This document shows positions 44,894 through 56,915 of a stretch of 64,000 nucleotides of DNA, piece by piece. Under the pieces are notes generated by a model. The model made no database searches, was not told where the DNA came from, and worked only from the letters and a program-made list of their open reading frames with translations. Positions within the stretch are counted from its first letter, which is position 1, and each line of letters starts with the position of its first letter. The stretch covers positions 372,001-436,000 of the forward strand of contig JAZKJV010000608.1 in assembly GCA_037367405.1 (NCBI GenBank), written 5' to 3'. This DNA comes from Ottelia alismoides (taxonomy: Eukaryota; Streptophyta; Magnoliopsida; Alismatales; Hydrocharitaceae). The position numbers were made by a program, and so were the translations under genes.

Positions 44894-46685
44894 ATGGCGA
44901 GCGCGAAGGCGAAGGCGAAGGCGAGTGCGGGTGCGAAGGGGAAGGCGGTGTTCCAGGGGGGAGGGAGGAGAAGAGGGCGACCAACGGCGATGAGGGCTCT
45001 CTAGAGGGTGGTGGCGGGGAGTGATGTAGGTACCCCACAAGAAGCCCGAGCGGAGGTGTTTTCGTTGCGGGGATAGGGGGCATGTGGCCTCGTTTTGTCC
45101 ATCTCCCCCAAGGTGCTTCTCTTGCAGGAGAACGAGACATCGTCAGACATCCTGCATGGCGTTTCGTGGGCATGTTCGTACGTCTACTCCAGCATTAAAT
45201 CTTGGGGGTCGCCAAGGCCGGAGCATCGCGCACGCTGCTGTGGTTACGCGGGATGGTCCTTCTTTCGCGGAGGTGGTGGGGAACATGGGTGGGGGTGCAA
45301 CTTCTTCGAAGCATGCAACCTCTTCGAAACATGCAAGTGGTTCTGGAGCTCTGGTTGAGGGTAGTCGACCGGCAGCCGCGGGAGGAAAAGGGGCGGGCGA
45401 TCGGAGTTCAGGTGTGCATGTGCTCATCGGTTTTGCTGTGAGGGGCGTTGTAGATTTGGACGTGGTTCGCTCCCATCTACGTGGGTTCTTGGGCCCGTGT
45501 TTCGCGGGAGATGTGGTGAAGTTGTATGCTACGAGATGCTGCATTAGAGGTCTATCGGCTGACCAGAGAGATCGGCTGCTGCGCAATGGAGATGTCACCA
45601 ACGTATGCTGGAGGCTATTTCGGTTTGCGGATGGTGTCTGCTCGGAGTTGGAGGTGTGCGTGGCTAGGGTGAAGGGTGTTCCTTTCCTGTCACGCTCGTT
45701 GGGTTGTTTGAGAAAGGCCCTACGGCGGTGGGGCACGGTCCGGGCTATGCTGGATGATGGGCTCCGTCCTGGGACGTCTGTGGAGGACACGAGGATCCTG
45801 TTCGAGTGTGCGAAGAGCTTCCTCGACGAGATTGGAGGGAGAAGCACGCTTACGAGTTTGGAGGTTGGCTGCTATTCTTTCAAGGTCGAGCTGCTGGTGG
45901 AAGAACCTCCTCCCCCTTCGGAGGAGCAGCGGCAGGAGTCCGGTGGAGGGTCCGGGGATGCTTCGATTTCCGCGATGGCGTTGGATTTCCGAGGGGATCC
46001 CTCGGTGGTGCGACGCTTTCTCTCCCTCGCACGCGGCGCTTCGTTAACTCCTCCCCAACTCTGTACCTGCCGTCTAACTTATTCTTTTTGCATGGTGACG
46101 TGGGTAGACGTTTTCTTGGGCAGTTGCCGAATGAGGTGGACCGGTTGTGGAGGTGGACCCTAGGGTCCGGGTTGATCAGTCGGGCTTCTTTATGGATCCG
46201 GCTGCGGTATCTTTTTCTGATGCGGATCCGTTGGGCTTCCGAGATTCAGGTAGCGGTCGGGCGTATCCGGATTCCCGTATTGCCAACTCCGTTGTGCTAC
46301 TTTCTTCCTCTTCGACGTGGTTTTTTCCATCTTGGGAGCTTCATGGCGCGCAAGGGGATGCTTCGAAGGTGGTTAATTTCTCTCTATTCTCTCATGGCGT
46401 GGAGGCGGAGAATGTTCGGGCTCGGGCTTCAGGGGTGGTCGCAGCGTCCCCCACACTAGTTTCCAGTGGCCCCGTCCGGGATGTGCGGATGGCTACGTTT
46501 TGGAGGCGCCCGCTCTTCTGTGCGGCGAGGGGACGAGCGACAGGAGGACCGGGAAGAGGTACAAAAGGCGGAATAGGTCCAAGCTGTCGAGGTCGGAGGT
46601 TGTGCCATGCCCGCCGTTGAAGCTGCTCGTAGCAGAGACCGTGGGGGTGACCATTGTTCATGGGAGTTTCGAAGTTTCCAAATGA
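44894..46685 (+). pseudogene. LINE4 ORF1 (double CCHC knuckle, DUF4283-like)
   Basis: The first ATG gives an Ala/Lys-rich start MASAKAKAKASAGAKGKAV, which then shifts frame. Zinc knuckles CFRCGDRGHVASFC and CFSCRRTRHRQTSC lie at about 45055-45150. The DUF4283-like region (about 45420-45900) includes FAGDVVKLYATRCCIRGLSA and VKGVPFLSRSLGCLRKALRR, matching LINE2 and LINE3. The C-terminal part (46500-46685) contains TGKRYKRRNRSK, also shared. At least two frameshifts. The stop TGA at 46683 overlaps the ORF2 ATG at 46682 (ATGA). Confidence 0.82.
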
Positions 46686-49600
46686 AAGTGCTCTCTTGGA
46701 ATGTTCGTGGGCTCGGCGACCCGGATAAACAGAGGATTGTGGGATCAAGGTGCATTGAATGGGGATGTGACATCGTTATGCTTCCAGGAGACAAAGTTGC
46801 AGTCTATGGCGGATGGCGTTTGGAGGTCTTTTAAGGCGGGGGCTTTGGACCAGGTCTGTGCTCTCGACGCGGTGGGATCCTCGGGGGAGATGTTGGTGGC
46901 GTGGAGGTCTGCGGTCTTCTCCCTCGACTCGGTGATTCGTGGGAGGCACTTGCTGACGGTGTTCCTGGTATGTTCCGCTTCCTCCCTTCGAATGGCGGTG
47001 TCTTGCGTCTATGGTCTTTGCTGTAACTTGGTTCGGGGGGAGCTGTGGGATGATCTTCGGGAGGTTGGTAGATCTGCGGATGGAGTCCCTGACTCATCGG
47101 GGGGGGGGGGGCTTCAATGTCACTCTTTTTTCTTTGGACAGGCCTGAGGATAAGGGGGGGCCAGGACCCGGGCTCGCTCGACTTCGCGGACACTGTGGAC
47201 TCCTTGGGCCTGGAGGTCATGGATGCGGGTGACACCGCGTATACGTGGAAGAGTTCCAACTCGAGGTCACGCGTTGATCAGTTCCTGGCTTCGAACGCGT
47301 TATTGGAGGCTTTTGCTTTGGCATTGGTGGCGGCCAAGCCGCGGGTGTGTTCGGATCACAATCCTATTTTGTGGTGCTCGGGGAGGCTCCTTTGCAGAGG
47401 GGGATGTTTAGATACGAAAAATGCTGGCTGTTGGAGAACAATTTCAGGGAGTTGGTGACGTCGCATTGGTCGGGGGTGGCCGCTTCGGGCTCCGCTGCTT
47501 CTCGCTTTGTGCAAAAGTTATCGTTGCTGGGTTCAGCTGTCGGCGTTCAAGAGGGAGTCGAGGGCGGCCAGGAGCGCTTCCAGGAGGGACGCGAGGAGAC
47601 TATCCGTTCTCTTGACGCGATTGGTGACCACAAGGATCTCACGGTGGAGGAGCTGGCCGATCGCGCTGCGGCTCGGATGAAGGTTGCTCTGGAGGATAAG
47701 AAGCGCGTGACGGAATGGAGGCAGCAGTCGAGAAGCGTTTGACTTCGGGAGGGGGACGCGAATACTTCTTACTTTCACCGTCTTGCTAATGGGAGACGCA
47801 GGACAAATGCGTTGCACTCCATCACCATTGGTGGGCATTGCGTGGAGGGGAGCAGAGAGATGGGGAGGGCTATGGCGGCCCACTTCAAGAACGTGTATAC
47901 TTCATCTATTCCGAGGTTGTGGAGGTGGCTGGGCCGTGACACGCGTACGGTGGCGGGCTCGCACGTTGACATGCTCGTTCGTGATGTCACTGTGGAGGAG
48001 CTCAAGGATGCGGTTTGGGAGTTAAATGCCGATGCGGCTCCTTGCCCTGACGGGTTCCCGGTGGCGTTCTACCGGGATTTTTGGGATCTACTCGGCCCCG
48101 AGGTGTTGGAGGTGACCTCGGAGTTCCTGCAGGGGAACGCTGGCTTTGACAGGATCAACCGTGCTCTAATCATTTATTGCCCAAGTCGTCGGCGCCGGAT
48201 AGCATCGACGACTTTCGCCCTATTGCGGTCTCCAATGCTATTTATCTTATTATTGCAAAGGTTCTAGCTATTCGTCTGGGCGGCATTCTTGACAACGTTA
48301 TCTCCCCGATGCAATCAGCTTTCATTCCTGGGAGACAGATTTCTGATTGTCTCACGCTTGCGTCGGAGATCATTGCGGATTGGAAGAGGAGGGATGTAAG
48401 TGGTGTCCTTTGGAAGGTGGATTTTAAGAAGGCTTCCGATAACCTTGATTGGAGATTTCTCTGGTCGGTGCTTCAGAGGAAGGGTTTCCTAGAGTTGTGG
48501 ATCTCTTGGATGAGGCGGTGCGTCACCATTGCCTCCTTCTCTTGTATGGTGAATGGCCTCCTGGAGGGGGGGTTGGTTCAGCCTCGGAGGGGGGTATGCC
48601 AGGGGTGCCCTCTGGCACCCATGCTCTTTATTCTGGCGGCTGATGTTTTATCCGATTTTGCGACTTATGTGGTCGTTGACGGCATATCGAGAGGATACTC
48701 CAGGGGGGATGTGATGGTACCTATCTTACAATACGCGGATGATACGTTGTTCTTCATTGAAGGGGGGCTTGATGAGGCGAGGGGTATGGCCTTGGCTCTT
48801 GAGATCTTTGGCAAGTTGTCCGGGTTGTTCAAGAACGATTGCAAGTCCAAGTTCGTCCCCTTCGGCCTTGCGGCTCAGAGCAGTGTCGAGTTTGCGGTGG
48901 CCTTAGGGTCGGCCTGCTCCTCTTTGCCGATGGACTACCTGGGGATGCCTTTGTGCGTGGGGAGGACACGACTGAGGGATTGGCTGAGGGTGGTGGAGAA
49001 GGTGGAGGCGAGATTGGCTGGCTGGAAGTCCGCGATTCTCTCGAGGGGTGGCGAATGGTCCTGCTGAAGGCGGTCCTTTCATCTATTCCGATTTATTTTC
49101 TGTCCAACCGGAGGATGCCTAAGGGGATCAGGGCTAGGCTGGAGAAACGTATGCGGGCGTTCTTGTGGGGGAAGCAGGGGGGAGGGTCGAGGGGGATCCA
49201 CTTGGTGGGGTGGGAGGATATTACTTGCAGAAAGGATCAGGGTGGGCTGGGGGTGAAGTCCATCAAGGATATGAACGACGCCTTGTTGCTTAAGTGGGCG
49301 AGCAGGCTGTGGGGGCCGGGGAGGATCTGTGCAGTGATGTGGTGCGGAGGATCTATGACGTGGGGGGGGGGGGGGCTTGCCTTCACAGGTCTCCCGTGTG
49401 CCTCTCCTACCCCTTTTGGAGGGGGGTCGTGGACGTGTTCTTGAGGAATTCCACGCTTTCAGGCCGGTCCTTGGTGGGGGAGAGTCTTTCTCCTTATGGG
49501 CGGATGACTGGGCGGGGGGGAGGGGGGCGTTGTGCTCTCGCTTCCCGCGACTCTTTGCTTTGGCTGAGGATAAGTCGTGCTCGGTGGCGGCCTGCTGGAG

Positions 49601-50225
49601 TGATGGGAATTGGTGCCCCAGCTTTGCCGCAAATTTCTCTGATCGGAGGTTGGAGGAGTTCTTGGCTTTGCTCGATGCTGTGAGGGAGGTGGGTCGCCCT
49701 CTGGGGGGGCGTGACCATTGGTGTTGGGTCCCGTTCTCGGTTAAGAAGGCTTTTGGGGCTATTTCTCGGCCGCCGTCATCACTGTCGGAGGTTGCTGTCC
49801 GGGATTGTGCTTTTATGTGGGCTCTCAGGCTCCCCGAGAGGGTTGGCTTCTTCTTGTGGCTACTCAGGAGGCAGAGACTCATGACGAGGGATCGGTGTGC
49901 CAGGCTTTTAGGTGGCATCTCCGATAGGTGCCTGCTTTGCAATGCGGCGATTGAATCTGCGGAGCACCTCTTCTTCTGGTGCCCCAGGGTGTTGCAGGTG
50001 TGGCAGGGGGCTGGGGTGGAGTGGTGCAACACGAGCGATCTCCCGACTTTCTGGATCTCGCTTCAGGCAAATAAGGGGAGGCTGGTGAAGGAGGTGCTTT
50101 ATCCTATCGCCATTCTGTGGGCGATTTGGAGGGGTAGGAATGATTTACTATTCTCGGGCCAAAGGTTCTATCGGGAGAATGTGACGATTTTTGCTAAGAA
50201 CCTGGTGGTGGATTGGGCGTTGTAA
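46682..50225 (+). pseudogene. LINE4 ORF2 (endonuclease, RT, zf-RVT)
   Basis: Opens MKVLSWNVRGLGDPDKQRIV. The endonuclease is broken near a 13-G run at about 47099-47111 (expected GGDFNV). The linker LREGDANTSYFHRLANG follows a TGG-to-TGA stop near 47740. RT: CPDGFPVAFYRDFWDL (about 48045), WKVDFKKASDNLDWRFLW, QGCPLAPMLFI, and catalytic LQYADDTLFFIEGG (about 48725-48765). zf-RVT: LLCNAAIESAEHLFFWC (about 49930-49985) and RFYRENVTI before the stop at 50223. Six or more frame changes, so non-functional. Confidence 0.88.
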
Positions 50226-50271
50226 GGGCTTCGTTCTATCGGGGCGTGGCTGTTTTCTTTCACTTTCTTTT

Positions 50272-50755
50272 GTTTTTTTTGAGGCTCAAAAAAGGGGGAG
50301 ACACTCTTTGGTGTTCACCCCAAAAATATATAAAAGAAAATAAAAAGAGGTAATTACAACGAAGGGGAGAAGGAGGGACAAAAAGTGAAGAAAACCCAAA
50401 AGAAGAAAAGAAATAGCAACCGAACATCACCAGCCCGCAAAAAGAAGACCCAACGCCTACACCGCACACCAGTCATCGAGAAAGCGCGAGCAAAGGATAA
50501 GAATATTTTCCCGATAGAACCGTTGACCGGAGAAGAGAGCATCGTTCCTTCCCAGCCAAATGCACCACAGTCTTGCAATGGGGGCCAAGAAATCCCTCCT
50601 AGCCCTGTTCCTGTTGCTCCAAAGAATCTCGCAGAAAGCAGAAAGGTTGTCCGAGCTCGCCCAAGATAAGTCGTCCCAGATCCCACGAACCAAGTGGCAC
50701 CCGAAAAAAAGGTGATCAATAGTTTCCACCTCCGAATTACATAGGATACAATTGG
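50272..50755 (-). mobile_element. LINE5: 5'-truncated LINE inside LINE4, opposite strand
   Basis: 484 bp flanked by a perfect 14-bp TSD TTTCACTTTCTTTT (50258-50271 and 50756-50769). Minus strand: the end of zf-RVT (CILCNSEVETIDHLFFGC, then RARRDFLAPIARLWCIWLGR and RFYRENILI) with an open frame to its stop at about 50457, the 3' hairpin (50294-50321) and poly(A). Confidence 0.95.
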
Positions 50756-50860
50756 TTTCACTTTCTTTTCTCCTTCTCCTATTGAATAAAATTTTTGGGG
50801 CATGCACCTACGAGTGTCTCCCCCTTGATTCTGGATTTCAAAAAAAATGTCCATAAAATC

Positions 50861-51374
50861 AATAAATTAATAAAAGAACTCTTGTAAATAAAATAAACTA
50901 AGTATTACATATTATATTGTACAAAATAAATTATTAACAAAAAGTTGTAAAATAAAGGAGTTTTTCACCCGTAAATAGCTCAAAACTTCATGTATTTTTA
51001 ATAATTTCTTTTTAACTCCTTTTCGGCTAATTCTTTCTCTGACTTGTTTATAAAAATGTATATAAAAATACAAAAAATATAAAATAAATTTCATCTCAAA
51101 TAAATAGATCTCGAAGAGAAAAAACCATAAAGTCCAACTTCCTGGTCAAATTCCCGCTCCGTATGAATTCCAAATTCACCAAACCCACTTTTAAAGTTAA
51201 GTTAGAAAATTATCTATCCAATGAAAGTGGTTTCATTAAAATCGGAGCTCGTTTGCAAAGTATGGATTTTGGGACCTAGGTGCACATTGTATATATTGTA
51301 AATATTTTTTCTTCCTTTTTTATTTTCTTTTTCTTAATTACTAAAAATATAAAAAAAATATTTTTGTGTTTTTT
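50861..51374. other. AT-rich sequence between LINE4 and element X
   Basis: About 510 bp with no coding signal. The middle (about 51130-51290) has LTR-like balanced sequence and might be part of the Tat-like LTR that continues after X. I cannot prove it. Confidence 0.35.
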
Positions 51375-52757
51375 AGGGATAACCCATAACTCTGAGTAAT
51401 TTTGTAATTACCCCCAAGACCCTCTATGCTTACGAATTACGCACATGCCTTGAATAGTGCTTAACTCTTATACTCATAAACCCGTGTTAATTTCCACCCA
51501 ATTTACTGTCAACTATGATGGTATCTGTCAAGTATTTTACATTTTATACCCTTGAAGTTCTTATTTGCGAATGGCCCCTCCCCTTCCTCCCCCGACCTCC
51601 TCCACCAGGCAACCCCCCTCCCCTCGCCAACGTCGTCCCTCCGCAGGCCTGACCCTCACCAGGTGACCCCCTCCCCCGTCGACGTCCTCCGGTCGGAAGC
51701 CCAACCTTTACCATCGTCAAAGCCCCCTGCCTGAGCTAGCCTCCACCATCGATGCCCCCTCCTGCCAAGCCCCGCCCTGCAAGTGGCCCCCTGCCAGCCT
51801 CCACCAACAGTACGCCTCCAAGCCCCTCCCTGCACGCCCCCTCCTCCTCCTACAAGGTCCAACCCCTGGTGTCGTTGCCTGCAGCCTGACCCCCGCCTTT
51901 GCAGTCGCTGTCGAAGCCTCCCTGCCTGAGCCCGCCTCCACCATCGAAATCCCCCCTCCTGCCAAGCCCTTTCCCTGCAAGTGACCCCCCGCTAGCATCC
52001 ATAAACAGTACGCCTGCAAGCCCCTCCCTCCCCCTCCTACAAGCCCACCCCTGGCGCCCTGCAACCCGAAGTCTGACCCCCTCCCCTCGCCGTCCACCCC
52101 GCCTGGCTGCCAGCAGTCGAAGCCCAGCCGGCCTCTCCGCCCCAGCCAGCCCCCACCGACCTCAAAGCCCCCTCCCCCCACGCGCGCGCTGACCTACTGC
52201 TCAACCCCGCCAGCCTCCCCCCACCCCACCCCCAGTCGAAGCCCCCGAAGACACCCCCCCCCCCAAGTCGAAGCCGCTCCTCCTGCCGGCCCCTCCACGC
52301 ACCGAACTCCTGCAAAGCCCGCCGCCCTGTGTCGACCTTCTGCAAAGCCCCCTCGGTGCCAACCTCCTACAAAGCCCCCCGCCCACGCGTCGACCTCTTG
52401 CAAACCCCCAGTCGAAGCCCTCCGGCAGTAGTCGAAGCCCTCCCTCCCGCTGTCCCCCTCCAGCATCCCCCCTCTTCCTGCCAGCATTCGAAGACCCCCT
52501 CCCGTGGAACCCAATCCCCCACATCCCACCGACGCCAAATTTCTTTTTTCTTTTTTTACTTTTTGATTAATCCTAGTCGTTAGATCATAAATTAGTTTGA
52601 TTAACTCATTCACATGGTTGAGTTATTGAACTAAACTAACGAAAGGTTACAGGTGTAAAACAGAGCATTTATTCAGGGTCTTGGATGTAATTCGTGATTA
52701 TAGAGGGTTTCTGTGGTAGTTATGAAATTAATCAGCGTTATGAGTGTAAATATCCCT
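51375..52757. mobile_element. Element X: 1.4-kb inverted-repeat element with C-rich interior
   Basis: The ends are AGGGATA and TATCCCT. The terminal 140 bp or so on each side align as imperfect inverted repeats (shared TCACGAATTAC- and CCATAACTCTGAG-like words). The interior (51550-52540) is extremely C-rich on the plus strand with repeated GTCGAAGCC and CCTGCCAAGCC words, including a duplicated block (about 51730-51840 and 51930-52030). No transposase and no clear TSD. Related to element Y. Confidence 0.6.
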
Positions 52758-53320
52758 TTATTTTCTTTTGTAAATATATTTTATTAAAATACAAAAAATT
52801 AAAATTAGAAAAGTAAAAAATGTACTTATTGTTTGTTTTATTTTTTTGTCTGGACTTACTTTTGTAAATTCTCCACTCTCTTTTATCTTTATTTTATTTT
52901 ATTTTTTTGCCAACTTTTAATTTCTTTTTATTTTATTTATTTTCCTTTCTCTACTCCAACTTCTCATTCTACCACCAACTTCCATCCAACACTACTGTGC
53001 GTACGACAGTTGCAGCCCTTCCCCAGCGGCCGCTCCCCCTTCCAGGCTGCATCGCACGACCGTGCACAACCACCACCTCCGCCGCTGCTCCCGCGCGCCG
53101 TCGACCGCACTCCCCGTTCTCGTCACTGCCCGTGGCCAGTCGCGCCCCCTCCAGGTCCATCCCCATTGGCCGTCTGCCTCCGCCGCTCCCTGCCGCGCCG
53201 CCCCGCCTTCGTGCGCCGCCAGGAACCAACCGCCCCGCCCAACCATCGCCCTCTACCCCCTGCGCAGTAGCCACCGCCCGCCCCCATCCATTTTGCGCCC
53301 TAACCGCCCATGAAGGTCTC
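52758..53320. other. T-rich then GC-rich block before the Tat-like LTR
   Basis: 52758-52980 is AT-rich. 52985-53320 is GC-rich with overlapping Pro/Arg-rich frames in several registers, which looks compositional. It may belong to the LTR. Confidence 0.35.
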
Positions 53321-54462
53321 CTTTTTATTTTTTTTATTTTGTGAAAATTATAAAGTTTCCTCGTATGTTTTTGTAATTCCAAAAGTGCCCCTGAGCACAG
53401 TTGTGTTGTTTAAGTTCATTTCTGAATTTGCACGGATACCCCTATATTTACTTGTTAATTTGGATATCTTTCTTGCATCATTTATTTTAATGAAAAATAT
53501 CTTGTTATTGAGCAACTAATTCTCTATCATTTGGCTATTTATTTGGATTTTTGTAAGCTTTGGGTAATTAACTAAACTTATTTTAGTGAAAAAGTGCATA
53601 TTTTACCCACTGTGAGATCTTAAATTCATATTTCATTCACGATTGCTTCGAAAATTCCTAAAAAATCTGAAATGATGCGTTGAAATGTGCTTTAATTATC
53701 GTCCAAATTTCATCTAAATTGGAGTTGTCTTGTGCATTAAATAAATTGTAGAGCGATTTTAGTAAATGATTTTTAATAAATCCATACACATCAATTTTAC
53801 GAAATTCTAACTCACCTGGATTTCTTTTTAAAATACCTATTTGCGATAATATGTTCTTTGGAAAAATTGACATTGTGGATTTATTAGAAGTTAAATAGTT
53901 GCAGTCACTTTGTTTTCATTAAAAATTCATATATTATCAAAAAATTCTAAAAAAAGTAATGTAGCCTCATTTCATCATGTTTTAGTTCCACTAAGATTTT
54001 CATAATTTTTACATTCTGTTTGTGTGAAAAATTGCGTAAAAACCCATAAAAAGTGTGCACTTTTTCATTTTTGCATTTTAAATCCTAAAATTTCAAAAAA
54101 TGTGTTTTGCATTCATCATTGGATTTGGTTTTTAGGAAAAATATAACTTGACTAATTTGGATTAATTTCTCTTTAAATTAATTTGGCTAAGTTGTGTTTT
54201 CTTATTAACTTTATTCACTTGCATTTTGCATTCGCATTTCATTTTGCATATAAAAAAATAAAAAAATCCATATTTGAAACCTAGACCTAATATTTTTGAT
54301 TTGGCCCAAAGTTGTTCCTTTGTCTCCCTGTGTTCGATCCCGGACTTGCTCGGGATATAAATTTAATCCGAGCGCTCTTCACAGAGACATTTGATTCGAT
54401 TTTGATTAATTGGCTGAGTGTCGCGCTACGAGTACCTAATATACACTCATGCACATTTGTCA
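53321..54462 (+). repeat. Tat/Athila-like gypsy 5' LTR, right part
   Basis: AT-rich sequence ending CACATTTGTCA directly before a Tat/Athila-type PBS. The left edge is not defined (it could lie left of element X). The AAAAGTGCCCCTGAG word at about 53380 is of a kind often seen in plant gypsy LTRs. Confidence 0.5.
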
Positions 54463-54464
54463 GA

Positions 54465-54484
54465 TGGCGCCGTCGCCGGGGAGG
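54465..54484 (+). promoter_or_regulatory. Tat/Athila-type primer-binding site
   Basis: TGGCGCCGTCGCCGGGGAGG closely resembles the TGGCGCCGTTGCCGGGGA site typical of Athila/Tat gypsy elements. Confidence 0.8.
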
Positions 54485-55409
54485 CAGACGGCTTAGGGTT
54501 CAATCTAGAAAATTAGATTTAGTTTTCTTTTACTCGGGTAGTCTGATCCCCAAGTCACCTTGTAATTAATCCATTTGTTTTTTTCTTTTCTCTCAATTTT
54601 TTGCTCATTTTTGTATATATTTTGTGGTTCATCTCTCTACTATATGTTTTATTTTCCTTGCGAGGGCTCAGTGGACTTGGAGTGCATCGGAGGTTGACAG
54701 ACGTGACACGTTTTGACTGCTGAAGATTAAGGAATTTTTAATTTTTTTGAGAGTGTTTCATTTTTGTAAAATTTTGTAATTATTGTGTTGTAATAATTTA
54801 GGCAATTCGCTCTTTACAACAACTCTTGTTTGAGAGCTCGCGCTTGTATTAGGACTGGACATTTGACCCGTTCGTGGTCGTGTGGTTGATTGACGTAGAA
54901 TATGACTTGCACTCACGGCTCTTTGAGCATTTTTACTAGAATATTTTGTATTGCTTGTGCTCATAATCTTTAAGACTACATATCACATTTAACGAGACAC
55001 ACTTAGACCGCAGAGCTATTAGTGCAAATTAAATTGTTCATCACTCGCTATTAGAACTGCCTGTCTAGGAACGGTTTTCTCGTTTGCCTCTCACATAGTA
55101 TACAATTTCAATTCTGTATTGCATCCCGCATGTACAGCGCGATGATTACTGTAAGTCTTCTGAACTGGGTATGCATCATTGATTTCACTATTTACATCAA
55201 TTTTTCTCGACTCCCTTCCCCTTGGTTTTGAAACTTAAGTTAAAAGGAAATCGAAACTGATCATTAGGCGTGTCGTGTTTGGTGGATTAATCAAGTGATA
55301 GCCGAACTTAAAATCGAGACGGCTAATCAGAGTTGACCAAAAAATGACTAAAATTAACACTTGTTTTCGGGAGAGCAAAACCCTCATTTACGCTCGTGCT
55401 GTTGTGATT

Positions 55410-55417
55410 GTTGAGAG
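55410..55417. other. MITE E target-site duplication, left copy
   Basis: GTTGAGAG. The right copy at 56670-56677 is GATGAGAG (7 of 8). Confidence 0.65.
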
Positions 55418-56669
55418 CATTGTTTTTAAAAACGCGCCTCGAGGCGCCGAGGCGTAAGTCTCGAGGTGTTTTTCAACGAAAAACGCTTCGAGGCTATAGC
55501 CTCATTCAGCTTCAGTGAGGCGTACGCCTCGAGGCGCTGCCTTATATATGAGCTGTTTTTTTTTCTACAATATTTTTTCTTTTCTTTTTGATTGTGAGCT
55601 TTTCATCTTTCGTTGACAAGTATTTTCAAATCCTTAAGCTCACGATTCACTGAAATACATTTTTTTAGTTTATTAGCATATTAAGCTTATTTTTACTTTG
55701 TTATGCATGTTCTTTATAAATCAACATGAAAAAAATTTGAGTCTTGAATCCTTAAATCTAATGCCTTTACTCTTTATTATGAATCAAGCATAAATGCTTT
55801 CTTTATTATAGTTTGGATGCAAGTCCCCTACTTTGACCTAAGTTCAGAACAGTATATTTTTGGAAACATGTCTCATCTTTCTTCTATTAATCGAAACTAA
55901 ATTAATGCACATCAAAGCATGCATGAACAAAGATGGTCATAACATGTAATATTCAAGTATTTTATCTCCTAATCCTTATGGTAAAGTAAAAAGTAATCAC
56001 TGATTCACTGCTTACTCTCTTATCCTTCTCAATTGAATAATACACATATCTCACCTAATTTTGAAAATAGTGTGTTATATCTAGTCCCTTTATTTAAATT
56101 TTATTCAAAACTTTAAATTTTGCGAAGAGTTACCCATTATTGTGCTTGCATATCCATATTTATTGGACACCTTATAGATTTAGATTCCAAAAAAAGAGAG
56201 TTATATAATAACTTGGATGTTCAAACCATGATGTTAGCCTTGAATTATCATGGAGTTATGTATTTAATCATAACTATTTAATTTCTAGAACTTGTATATA
56301 GTAATTACGATTAATTATTATATTAAAAATTTTCTTTCACGAGTGATGCTTACGCCTCGATACGCCTCGAGCAAGGAAGGAAATATCGGTATCGATATCG
56401 TTTCGATACAATGTCGATACCGATATATCGCCGATATATCGGCGATATATCGACGCATATCGCCGAAACCCGGTATCCACCAAGGCATTTTCTCCTGTCG
56501 ATATCCGATATCGTCCATATCGGCGATATATCGGTGACCTGTCGATACCGATATATTGCCGATATATCGACGGTATATCGCGATATGGTGATCCATGGCC
56601 CTCGAGGCGTACACCTCGAGGTATTGTTGGGAAAACGTCTCGATACACCTCACGTTTTTTAAAACCTTG
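55418..56669. mobile_element. MITE E, hAT-like non-autonomous element
   Basis: Terminal inverted repeats of about 19 bp: CATTGTTTTTAAAAACGCG on the left and, inverted, CAAGGTTTTAAAAAACGTG on the right. An 8-bp flanking duplication points to hAT. GCCTCGAGGCG palindromes cluster at both ends. The centre (55560-56330) is AT-rich and non-coding. MITE F lies inside. Confidence 0.7.
56372..56598. mobile_element. MITE F, CGATATATCG-rich element nested in E
   Basis: 227 bp built largely of CGATATATCGGCGATATATC-type palindromes. It is flanked by GCCTCGAG (56364-56371) and CCCTCGAG (56599-56606), a 7-of-8 duplication that also suits hAT. The ends (CAAGG left, CCATGG right) are only weakly inverted. 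Confidence 0.6.
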
Positions 56670-56915
56670 GATGAGAGGTGAGGATGCATCCTTAGGATAG
56701 TGCCCAAAACCTACGTTTAAGCCTTGCGTAATTGGACGTATGGCTTGATTTATCACCTAATTAAAATTGAAAAGATAAACGGTCGGACTCTTACAACCAT
56801 AACTGTGTTGAGTAGGTGAACTCAGGGTTTGCTCTTCTGTTTGTCTGTTTGTGTGTTATTCAGTGCACATGCACACTTTCTTCCTCGATCCGCTTCATTC
56901 TCCCATCCCTCTTCA

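Larger units (their letters stand above)
44875..50844 (+). mobile_element. LINE4, near full-length L1-type LINE
   Basis: About 5.5 kb after removing LINE5 and one TSD copy. It has a 16-bp TSD, an ORF1 start only about 19 bp from the 5' end, ORF2, and the 3' hairpin (50797-50824) with poly(A). It is more frameshifted than LINE2 or LINE3. LINE5 split its 3' UTR. Confidence 0.92.
54485..56915 (+). other. Tat-like gypsy leader
   Basis: Non-coding leader interrupted by MITE E (55418-56669). No ORF with family resemblance. Confidence 0.5.

Noticed and set aside
51717..52181. Gly/Trp-rich minus ORF inside element X
   Set aside because: Antisense of C-rich repeats; several frames are open over the same stretch.
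52833..53344. Two overlapping 145-codon ORFs with Pro/Arg-rich C-termini
   Set aside because: Different frames are equally open over GC-rich DNA, with no conserved motif. Likely LTR or leader composition.
56318..56756. Overlapping IYRRYIGD-type ORFs on both strands
   Set aside because: Translations of the CGATATATCG palindromes of MITE F, not proteins.
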